From contig NZ_CP134053.1 of NCBI RefSeq assembly GCF_031583065.1, positions 2,294,001 to 2,358,000 of the forward strand: a DNA stretch of 64,000 bases, in the 5' to 3' direction. Of the stretch, positions 7,313 through 13,912 are shown in pieces. The notes below the pieces were generated by a model that was given only the letters and a program-made list of their open reading frames with translations, did no database searches and was not told the origin of the DNA. The position numbers and the translations under genes were made by a program. Positions within the stretch are counted from its first letter, which is position 1. Each line of letters begins with the position of its first letter. Source of the stretch: Streptomyces sp. CGMCC 4.7035. Lineage in GTDB: Bacteria; Actinomycetota; Actinomycetes; Streptomycetales; Streptomycetaceae.

Positions 7313-9856
7313 ATGGGACGCGGCAAGCTTCGGATCTACCTCGGTGCGGCACCGGGTGTCGGCAAGACCTACGCCATGCTGTCCGAGGCGCACCGCCGTA
7401 TCGAGCGGGGCACGGACTGCGTGGTGGCGTTCGTGGAGCACCACGGCCGGCCGCGCACGGACGTGATGCTGCACGGTCTGGAGCAGATCGCGCGCAGGGA
7501 GCTGGAGTACCGCGGAAGCGTCTTCACGGAGATGGACGTGGACGCGGTCCTGCGCCGTGCTCCCGCCGTCGCCCTGGTGGACGAACTCGCCCATACCAAT
7601 GTGCCCGGGTCCCGCAACGCCAAGCGCTGGCAGGACGTCGAGGAGCTGCTGGCCGCCGGGATCGACGTCGTCTCGACCGTCAACATCCAGCACCTGGAGT
7701 CCCTCGGCGACGTCGTCGAGTCGATAACGGGCGTACGGCAGCGGGAGACCGTCCCCGACGAGGTGGTGCGCCGCGCGGACCAGATCGAGCTGGTCGACAT
7801 GTCGCCGCAGGCGCTGCGCAGGCGCATGGCGCACGGCAACATCTACAAGCCGGACAAGGTCGACGCGGCCCTGTCGAACTACTTCCGTCCCGGGAATCTG
7901 ACCGCGCTGCGGGAGCTGGCCCTCCTGTGGGTGGCCGACCGGGTCGACGAGTACCTGAACGAGTACCGCAGCGAGCACCGGGTCTCGACGATCTGGGGCT
8001 CGCGGGAGCGGATCGTGGTCGGGCTGACGGGCGGTCCCGAGGGACGCACCCTGATCCGGCGGGCCGCGCGGCTGGCGGAGAAGGGCGCCGGCGGCGAGGT
8101 CATGGCCGTGTACATCGCCCGCAGTGACGGGCTGACCTCGGCCTCGCCCAAGGAGCTGGCCGTCCAGCGCACCTTGGTCGAGGACCTGGGCGGCACCTTC
8201 CACCACGTGGTGGGCGACGACGTCCCTGCCGCGCTCCTGGACTTCGCGCGCGGAGTCAACGCCACCCAGATCGTGCTCGGTGTCTCCCGGCGCAAGTCCT
8301 GGCAGTACGTCTTCGGGCCCGGCGTGGGCGCCACGGTCGCCCGCGAGTCGGGCCCCGACCTCGACGTCCACCTCATCACGCACGACGAGGTCGGCAAGGG
8401 GCGCGGACTTCCGGTGGCCCGGGGCGCACGCCTCGGCCGGGAGCGGATCATCGCGGGCTGGCTGGTCGGCGTGGTCGGGCCGGTCGTCCTCGCGCTGCTG
8501 CTGAACACGGTCAACCTCGGCCTCGCCAACGACATGCTGTTGTTCCTGTCGCTGACCGTGGCCGCCGCCCTGCTCGGCGGAATGCTCCCGGCACTCGCCT
8601 CGGCGGCCTTCGGCTCGCTGCTGCTGAACTACTACTACACGCCGCCGCTGCACCGGCTGACGATCGCCGACCCCAGGAACATCGTCGCTATCGCGATCTT
8701 CGTCGGGGTCGCGGTGTCGGTGGCGTCGGTGGTGGATCTGGCCGCCCGGCGCACCCACCAGGCGGCCAGGCTGCGTGCCGAGTCGGAGATCCTCTCCTTC
8801 CTGGCGGGCAGTGTGCTGCGCGGCGAGACCAGCCTGGAAGCACTCCTCGAACGAGTGCGCGAGACCTTCGGCATGGAGTCGGCGGCGCTGCTGGAGCGGA
8901 CGAGCGAAGTCGACCCCTGGACCTGTGCGGGCAGCGTGGGCCCCGGTACGCCGGTCGAGCGGCCGGAGGACGCGGACGTGGACGTGCCGGCCGGCGACCA
9001 CATGGCACTGGCCCTGTCGGGTCGGGTCCTGCCGGCCGCCGACCGCCGGGTGCTGGCCGCGTTCGCGGCGCAGGCCGCCGTGGTCCTGGACCGCAGGCGC
9101 CTCCAGCAGGAGGCCGAGCAGGCTCGCGCGCTGGCCGAGGGCAACCGCATCCGTACCGCACTGCTGGCCGCCGTCAGTCATGACCTGCGTACCCCGCTGG
9201 CGGCGATCAAGGCCGCGGTCTCCAGTCTGCGGTCGGACGATGTGGCGTGGTCGGAGGAGGACCGGGCGGAGCTGCTGGAGGCGATCGAGGAGGGCGCCGA
9301 CCGGCTCGACCACCTGGTGGGCAACCTGCTGGACATGTCGCGCCTCCAGACCGGCACGGTGACCCCGCTGATCCGGGAGATCGACCTCGACGAGGTGGTC
9401 CCGATGGCGCTCGGCGGTGTGCCGGAGGACAGCGTGGAGCTGGATGTTCCGGAGACCCTGCCGATGGTCGCCGTGGATGCCGGGCTCCTGGAGCGGGCCG
9501 TCGCCAACCTCGTCGAGAACGCGGTCAAGTACAGCCCCCTGGGCGCGCCCGTACTGGTCTCCGCGAGCGCCCTCGCCGACCGGGTGGAGGTCCGCATCGT
9601 CGACCGCGGGCCGGGCGTACCCGACGACGCCAAGGAGCGCATCTTCGAGCCGTTCCAGCGCTACGGGGACGCCCCGCGCGGCGCCGGCGTCGGGCTCGGT
9701 CTCGCGGTCGCCCGCGGCTTCGCCGAGGCGATGAGCGGCACCCTGAACGCCGAGGACACCCCCGGCGGCGGGCTCACGATGGTCCTCACCCTGCGGGCCG
9801 TGGAGAGCCTTCACGCCCCCGCACGACTCGCCGAACCAGAAAGGCAAACCACATGA
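7313..9856 (+). CDS. kdpD: KdpD, potassium/turgor sensor kinase
   Basis: An 847-aa sensor kinase. The N-terminal KdpD domain begins immediately and has the Walker A loop GAAPGVGKT (11-19). A universal-stress-protein domain follows (about 235-360), then four transmembrane helices (about 380-480), a GAF-like region, HisKA with His623 in AAVSHDLRTPLAAIKA, and HATPase (NLVENAVKYSP, GVGLGLAVARGF). Family knowledge: it phosphorylates KdpE when potassium is low. ATG 7313 is chosen because the KdpD domain begins right there and AGGAAGACAAG lies upstream; the open frame extends to 7172 without family sequence. kdpFABC is not next to it in this window. Confidence 0.95.
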   Translation: MGRGKLRIYLGAAPGVGKTYAMLSEAHRRIERGTDCVVAFVEHHGRPRTDVMLHGLEQIARRELEYRGSVFTEMDVDAVLRRAPAVALVDELAHTNVPGSRNAKRWQDVEELLAAGIDVVSTVNIQHLESLGDVVESITGVRQRETVPDEVVRRADQIELVDMSPQALRRRMAHGNIYKPDKVDAALSNYFRPGNLTALRELALLWVADRVDEYLNEYRSEHRVSTIWGSRERIVVGLTGGPEGRTLIRRAARLAEKGAGGEVMAVYIARSDGLTSASPKELAVQRTLVEDLGGTFHHVVGDDVPAALLDFARGVNATQIVLGVSRRKSWQYVFGPGVGATVARESGPDLDVHLITHDEVGKGRGLPVARGARLGRERIIAGWLVGVVGPVVLALLLNTVNLGLANDMLLFLSLTVAAALLGGMLPALASAAFGSLLLNYYYTPPLHRLTIADPRNIVAIAIFVGVAVSVASVVDLAARRTHQAARLRAESEILSFLAGSVLRGETSLEALLERVRETFGMESAALLERTSEVDPWTCAGSVGPGTPVERPEDADVDVPAGDHMALALSGRVLPAADRRVLAAFAAQAAVVLDRRRLQQEAEQARALAEGNRIRTALLAAVSHDLRTPLAAIKAAVSSLRSDDVAWSEEDRAELLEAIEEGADRLDHLVGNLLDMSRLQTGTVTPLIREIDLDEVVPMALGGVPEDSVELDVPETLPMVAVDAGLLERAVANLVENAVKYSPLGAPVLVSASALADRVEVRIVDRGPGVPDDAKERIFEPFQRYGDAPRGAGVGLGLAVARGFAEAMSGTLNAEDTPGGGLTMVLTLRAVESLHAPARLAEPERQTT

Positions 9857-10536
9857 CCCGGGTGCTCGTGGTCGACGACGAGCCGCAGATCGTGCGCGCC
9901 CTCGTGATCAACCTGAAGGCACGCAAGTACGAGGTCGACGCGGCTGCCGACGGTGCGACCGCGCTCCAGCTCGCCGCCGCCCGCCACCCCGACGTCGTCG
10001 TGCTGGACCTCGGGCTGCCCGACATGGACGGTGTTGACGTGATCAAGGGGCTCCGCGGCTGGACCCGGGTGCCGATCCTGGTGCTGTCCGCCCGCCACTC
10101 CTCGGACGAGAAGGTCGAGGCGCTGGACGCGGGCGCCGACGACTACGTCACCAAGCCCTTCGGCATGGACGAACTGCTGGCCCGCCTCCGCGCCGCCGTG
10201 CGCCGGGCGGAACCCACCGGGGGCGGCGAGGACGACGTGATCGTGGAGACCGAGGGGTTCACCGTCGACCTGGCCGCGAAGAAGGTCAACCGGGCCGGGA
10301 AAGACGTGCGCCTCACCCCCACGGAGTGGCACCTGCTGGAGGTCCTCGTGCGCAACACGGGCCGCCTGGTCGGCCAGAAGCAGCTGTTGCAGGAGGTGTG
10401 GGGTCCGTCGTACGGGACGGAGAGCAACTATCTGCGGGTGTACATGGCCCAGCTACGGCGGAAGCTGGAGGCGGATCCGTCGCATCCCCAGCACTTCATC
10501 ACGGAGCCGGGGATGGGGTATCGGTTCGAGAAGTGA
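9853..10536 (+). CDS. kdpE: KdpE, response regulator
   Basis: A 227-aa OmpR-family regulator, partner of KdpD. The receiver domain has the acidic pocket at Asp8-Asp9, phosphoacceptor Asp52 and Lys101 in DDYVTKPFG. The DNA-binding winged helix spans about 130-225 and ends GMGYRFEK. The ATG overlaps the kdpD stop (ATGA). The last 39 nt, including the TGA, form the first of three tandem copies that continue beyond the gene. Confidence 0.95.
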   Translation: MTRVLVVDDEPQIVRALVINLKARKYEVDAAADGATALQLAAARHPDVVVLDLGLPDMDGVDVIKGLRGWTRVPILVLSARHSSDEKVEALDAGADDYVTKPFGMDELLARLRAAVRRAEPTGGGEDDVIVETEGFTVDLAAKKVNRAGKDVRLTPTEWHLLEVLVRNTGRLVGQKQLLQEVWGPSYGTESNYLRVYMAQLRRKLEADPSHPQHFITEPGMGYRFEK

Positions 10537-10712
10537 GGGTCGGGTCGGCCGGGGGTCCGGGGGTTGTCCCCCGGGGGATGCAGCATCACGGAGCCGGGGA
10601 TGGGGTATCGGTTCGAGAAGTGAGGGTCGGGTCGGCCGGGGGTCCGGGGGTTGTCCCCCGGGGGGATGCAGCATCACGGAGCCGGGGATGGGGTATCGGT
10701 TCGAGAAGTGAG
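10498..10712. repeat. Three tandem copies of the kdpE 3' end plus terminator-like hairpin
   Basis: The unit starts at ATCACGGAGCCGGGGATGGG, coding for the last 12 residues and stop of KdpE, and continues through a non-coding segment with the hairpin CCGGGGG-TTGT-CCCCCGG. Copies start at 10498, 10585 and 10673, so the periods are 87 and 88 bp; the second copy has one extra G in the hairpin. The third copy stops just after its TGA. Copies two and three keep the coding part unchanged, although nothing upstream of them should be translated as KdpE. Confidence 0.95.
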
Positions 10713-10798
10713 ACGGGGGTCGCCCGGGGCCGGGCAGGGCGCCCGGGCGCGGTGCCGCGGGTACGTCGGTGTCGGCGCACCCCGGTACGCTTTTCGGT

Positions 10799-11197
10799 AT
10801 GAGCGCTGTTCCTCGTTCCGAAAAGCCGGTGGGCCGTTTCCGGCGCATGCTCGACCGGCTTTCCTCGTCACAGGAGGACCTGGAGTCGGAGGAGCTGCGC
10901 GAGGACGCCGAGACCGCGGGCTGTACGCGCATCGGCGACTGTCACGACCGCCAGATCGTGACGGTTACTGGTACCTTGCGCACGGTCACGCTGCGCCCGC
11001 GGGCCGGGGTCCCGGCCTTGGAGGCCGAGCTGTTCGACGGTTCGGCCGCCCTGGACGTGGTGTGGCTCGGCAGGCGCTCCATCGTCGGCATTGAGCCGGG
11101 GCGCAAGCTGATCGCTTCGGGCCGGATCGCGATGAGCCGGGGACGCAGAGTGCTGTTCAATCCGAAGTACGAACTCAGACCCCTGGGACGGGAGTAG
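10799..11197 (+). CDS. OB-fold nucleic-acid-binding-domain protein
   Basis: A 132-aa protein with a single OB-fold. After a charged N-terminus (1-40), the strands run through DRQIVTVTGTLRTVTLRP, AELFDGSAALDVVWLGRRS and LIASGRIAMSRGRRVLFNPK. The last two blocks match the anticodon-binding/RecG-type wedge. It corresponds to Rv2694c in the mycobacterial order. ATG 10799 is preferred; an in-frame ATG at 10769 would add ten residues of non-family sequence. The stop is followed three bases later by the DUF3159 start, so the two form an operon. The role is unknown. Confidence 0.85.
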   Translation: MSAVPRSEKPVGRFRRMLDRLSSSQEDLESEELREDAETAGCTRIGDCHDRQIVTVTGTLRTVTLRPRAGVPALEAELFDGSAALDVVWLGRRSIVGIEPGRKLIASGRIAMSRGRRVLFNPKYELRPLGRE

Positions 11198-11200
11198 CCG

Positions 11201-11944
11201 GTGACGTCATTCGAGAAGCCGACCGAAGACGCCCAGCAGGATTCACGGGCGGTGACCGAGGCCGCGCTCTTCGATGCGTTCGGCGGGGTTCGGGGCATGG
11301 TCGAGACCGTGGTGCCCGGCCTCTTCTTCGTCACCATCTTCACGATCAACAAGGACCTGCATCTGTCGGCGATCGCCGCGCTCGCGGTGTCCCTGCTGCT
11401 GGTCGTGGTCCGGCTCGTCAGGAAGGACACCGTCAAGCACGCCTTCAGCGGTGTGTTCGGTGTCGCCTTCGGTGTGGTCTTCGCGATGATGACCGGCAAC
11501 GCCAAGGACTTCTATTTGCCGGGCATGCTCTACACCCTGGGCATGGCGCTCGCGTACATCATCACTACGCTCGCCGGAGTTCCCCTGATGGGCCTGATGC
11601 TCGGGCCGGTGTTCAAGGAGAACCTCTCCTGGCGCACACGCAACCCGGGCCGCAAGAAGGCGTACGCGAAGGCCAGTTGGGCCTGGGGCCTGATCCTGCT
11701 CGCCAAGTGCGCGATCCTCTTCCCGCTGTACTGGTGGGCCAACACCGCCCAACTGGGCTGGGTCCTGGTCGCGTTGAAGATCCCGCCGTTCCTGCTGGCC
11801 GTGTGGCTCACCTGGGTGTTCCTGGCGAAGGCACCCGCGCCCATTGACGTTTTCGCGGAGATGGAGGCGGAGGAGGCTGCTGCCAAGGAGCGGGAGGCCG
11901 CCGCTGAGCGGGAGACGGCGGGGCGGCATCGTCGGGAGTCCTAG
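11201..11944 (+). CDS. DUF3159 integral membrane protein
   Basis: A 247-aa protein starting at GTG 11201. It has about five or six hydrophobic helices between residues 30 and 210 (for example PGLFFVTIFTI, AIAALAVSLLLVVV, GVFGVAFGVVFAM, ILFPLYWW, IPPFLLAVWLTWVFLA), followed by a strongly charged Glu/Ala/Arg coiled tail. It is the homologue of Rv2693c and keeps its place beside the OB-fold gene and the TrkA pair. The function is unknown; the location suggests a link to ion homeostasis. Confidence 0.88.
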   Translation: MTSFEKPTEDAQQDSRAVTEAALFDAFGGVRGMVETVVPGLFFVTIFTINKDLHLSAIAALAVSLLLVVVRLVRKDTVKHAFSGVFGVAFGVVFAMMTGNAKDFYLPGMLYTLGMALAYIITTLAGVPLMGLMLGPVFKENLSWRTRNPGRKKAYAKASWAWGLILLAKCAILFPLYWWANTAQLGWVLVALKIPPFLLAVWLTWVFLAKAPAPIDVFAEMEAEEAAAKEREAAAERETAGRHRRES

Positions 11945-11975
11945 TCCCGGCGGTGGCCCGGTGTTGGTGTTGCCG

Positions 11976-12026
11976 TCCGGGGGGCTGCGCCCCAGGAAAA
12001 GGCCTTCCGGGGGCTGTGCCCCAGGA
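11976..12026. repeat. Two copies of a short hairpin element
   Basis: TCCGGGGGG-CTGCGCCCCAGGA (11976-11997) and TCCGGGGGCTGTGCCCCAGGA (12006-12026) are near-identical, 30 bp apart. Each can fold as GGGGC-TGC/TGT-GCCCC. This is a common Streptomyces intergenic palindrome type. Confidence 0.7.
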
Positions 12027-12032
12027 CGTAGA

Positions 12033-12062
12033 TGGGGCGCCCGGCAGTCGCCAGGCGCCCCA
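12033..12062. terminator. Hairpin between convergent DUF3159 and trkA genes
   Basis: TGGGGCGCC (12033-12041) and GGCGCCCCA (12054-12062) form a perfect 9-bp stem with a 12-nt loop. The position between two converging genes suggests a bidirectional terminator. Confidence 0.7.
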
Positions 12063-12110
12063 CGCTCGTATTCGAGATCGAGCGACATGCTCGTGTCCGG
12101 GCGGACCGGA

Positions 12111-12782
12111 CTAGCCGTCTTCCCGCCGCACCGACAGCAGATCCTCCAGCTGCTCCTCCCGCGCCGGTGCCGCCACGAACAGGAGTTCGTCGCCCGCCTC
12201 CAGGGAGTCCTCCTGGGACGGGGTCAGCACGCGCGTGCCGCGGATGATCGTCACCAGCGACGTGTCCTCGGGCCACTCCACGTCGCCGACCTGCGTGCCG
12301 GCCAGCGCCGACTCCGGCGGCAGGGTCAGCTCGACCAGGTTCGCGTCGCCGTGGCTGAAGCGGAGCAGACGGACCAGATCGCCGACGCTCACCGCCTCCT
12401 CCACCAGGGCCGACATCAGGCGCGGGGTGGAGACGGCCACGTCCACACCCCAGGCCTCGTTGAACAGCCACTCGTTCTTCGGGTTGTTGACGCGGGCCAC
12501 GACGCGCGGGACGCCGTACTCCGTCTTCGCCAGCAACGACACGACCAGGTTCACCTTGTCGTCGCCCGTCGCGGCGATCACCACGTTGCAGCGCTGCAGC
12601 GCCGCCTCGTCCAGGGACGTGATCTCGCAGGCGTCGGCCAGCAGCCACTCCGCCTGCGGGACGCGCTCGACCGAGATCGCGGTCGGCGCCTTGTCGATCA
12701 GCAGGACCTCGTGCCCGTTCTCCAGGAGCTCGCCCGCGATCGAGCGGCCCACGGCACCGGCACCGGCAATGGCGACCCTCAT
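12111..12782 (-). CDS. trkA: TrkA-family potassium uptake regulatory protein (CeoC-like)
   Basis: A 223-aa cytosolic gating subunit. The N-terminal RCK_N Rossmann domain has GAGAVG (7-12) with acidic Asp30 for nucleotide. The C-terminal RCK_C domain begins about residue 140 (DANLVELTLPPESALAGTQV). In M. tuberculosis the pair is ceoB/ceoC. RCK_N binds NAD(H) and RCK_C is a known c-di-AMP site in other bacteria. The start ATG overlaps the stop of the upstream paralogue by one base, so the two are coupled. No TrkH/KtrB pore gene is seen in the window. Confidence 0.92.
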   Translation of the reverse strand: MRVAIAGAGAVGRSIAGELLENGHEVLLIDKAPTAISVERVPQAEWLLADACEITSLDEAALQRCNVVIAATGDDKVNLVVSLLAKTEYGVPRVVARVNNPKNEWLFNEAWGVDVAVSTPRLMSALVEEAVSVGDLVRLLRFSHGDANLVELTLPPESALAGTQVGDVEWPEDTSLVTIIRGTRVLTPSQEDSLEAGDELLFVAAPAREEQLEDLLSVRREDG

Positions 12783-13453
12783 CAGTGACCGCTCTCCTCT
12801 TCAGGCCCCATGGCGAACGCCGACTCGACCTTCGCGACGTCGTCCGTCCGCATCATCACGTGCACCAGGTCGCCCTCCTGCAGCACCGTCTGCGAGGTGG
12901 GCAGCATCGTCTCGCCCAGCCGGGTGAGGAACGCCACGCGCACGCCGGTCTCGTCCTGAAGCCGGCTGATCTTGTGACCGACCCAGTTCGGCGAGGCGTG
13001 CACCTCGGCGAGCTGGACGCCACCGGTGGGGTCGCGCCACAGCGGCTCGGCGCCGGACGGCAGCAGACGACGCAGCATCTGGTCCGCCGTCCAGCGGACC
13101 GTGGCGACGGTCGGGATGCCGAGCCGCTGGTAGACCTCGGCACGGCGGGGGTCGTAGATGCGGGCCGCGACGTTCTCGATGCCGAACATCTCGCGGGCCA
13201 CGCGTGCGGCGATGATGTTCGAGTTGTCACCGCTGGAGACGGCGGCGAAGGCGCCGGCCTCCTCGATGCCCGCCTCGCGCAGGGTGTCCTGGTCGAAGCC
13301 GACTCCCGTGACACGACGGCCGCCGAAGCCCGAGCCCAGTCGTCGGAAGGCGGTGGGGTCCTGGTCGATCACGGCGACCGTATGCCCCTGTTGCTCCAGG
13401 GTCTGGGCAAGAGCGGAGCCCACTCTTCCGCAGCCCATGATGACGATGTGCAC
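12782..13453 (-). CDS. trkA: TrkA-family potassium uptake regulatory protein (CeoB-like)
   Basis: A 223-aa paralogue of the next gene on the same strand. RCK_N has GCGRVG (7-12) and the NAD-binding acidic residue in VIDQD. RCK_C starts about 138 (GGVQLAEVHASPNWVGHKIS). It is the first trk gene of the pair and is read leftward from a 460-nt intergenic region shared with the KimA-like permease. The two subunits probably form a hetero-oligomeric gating ring for a potassium transporter. Confidence 0.92.
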   Translation of the reverse strand: MHIVIMGCGRVGSALAQTLEQQGHTVAVIDQDPTAFRRLGSGFGGRRVTGVGFDQDTLREAGIEEAGAFAAVSSGDNSNIIAARVAREMFGIENVAARIYDPRRAEVYQRLGIPTVATVRWTADQMLRRLLPSGAEPLWRDPTGGVQLAEVHASPNWVGHKISRLQDETGVRVAFLTRLGETMLPTSQTVLQEGDLVHVMMRTDDVAKVESAFAMGPEEESGH

Positions 13454-13568
13454 GACCGTCCTTCCGATGTCAATGGTTACGGCTCAGTCCAAACACCAAG
13501 AACAGGGTCTCAGACCGCCGCCCAAGCTACACACGCGCGGTCCGCGAGGGGCACCCCCGTGCACGAGC

Positions 13569-13655
13569 GCCGGACGGTTCCCCGCACGTACGCCCAACCA
13601 TTCCCCGCACGTACGCCGGACCGTTCCCCGAACGTACGCCGGACGGCTTCGCGCG
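13569..13655. repeat. Tandem 23-bp repeat upstream of the trkA pair
   Basis: Three full units of 23 bp start at 13569, 13592 and 13615, with a partial fourth from 13638. The shared core is TTCCCCGCACGTACGCC, with small substitutions in each unit. The array sits between the small ORF (13657-13752) and the first trkA start, inside what should be the trkA leader. Confidence 0.85.
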
Positions 13656-13656
13656 G

Positions 13657-13752
13657 TCAGCGGCGGCTGATGCTGCGGACGCTGAGAAGAGTCAGGAATC
13701 CGAGGCCGACGATTGCGGCGGCGGCGCCGACGAGCTCCGCGGTCGCGTGCAT
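13657..13752 (-). CDS. 31-aa predicted single-pass membrane peptide
   Basis: The peptide is a short N-terminus, one hydrophobic helix (about 6-25, LVGAAAAIVGLGFLTLLSV) and a basic C-terminus (RSISRR). A strong ribosome site, CTGGAGGTTCC, directly precedes the ATG at 13752. It lies upstream of the two trkA genes on the same strand, 204 nt away, and divergent from the KimA-like gene. By size and topology it recalls small subunits of transport systems such as KdpF, but no sequence match is claimed. It could also be a leader peptide. Confidence 0.6.
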   Translation of the reverse strand: MHATAELVGAAAAIVGLGFLTLLSVRSISRR

Positions 13753-13912
13753 GGAACCTCCAGGGGCGGCAACGGTAAGGGTTTTGTCATATAGGCACGC
13801 CGAACCCCTCACCTGCGGAATCCGCAGCGCGCCCCCATCCGATTTCACTCGTGAGGCAGATCTCGTACCGCGGCTGGGCGGGTCCCAGTTCGACCCCTTA
13901 CGATCCTCTGTT

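Noticed and set aside
7205..9847. 880-aa open frame antisense to kdpD
   Set aside because: It is a GC-codon shadow of kdpD: rich in Arg, Gly, His and Gln, with no domain, and kdpD itself has every expected motif.
10542..10672. Possible continuation of KdpE through the tandem copies as a protein repeat
   Set aside because: Every copy contains the in-frame TGA of kdpE, so the copies cannot extend the protein without readthrough.
12785..13912. 376-codon N-terminal extension of the permease frame
   Set aside because: It runs antisense through trkA and through the 23-bp repeats; the family starts at VSKLTDVPKRL right after GTG 13913.
13753..13912. c-di-AMP (ydaO-type) riboswitch before the KimA-like gene
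   Set aside because: I looked for the conserved helices of that riboswitch by eye and found no convincing match; a covariance-model search would decide.
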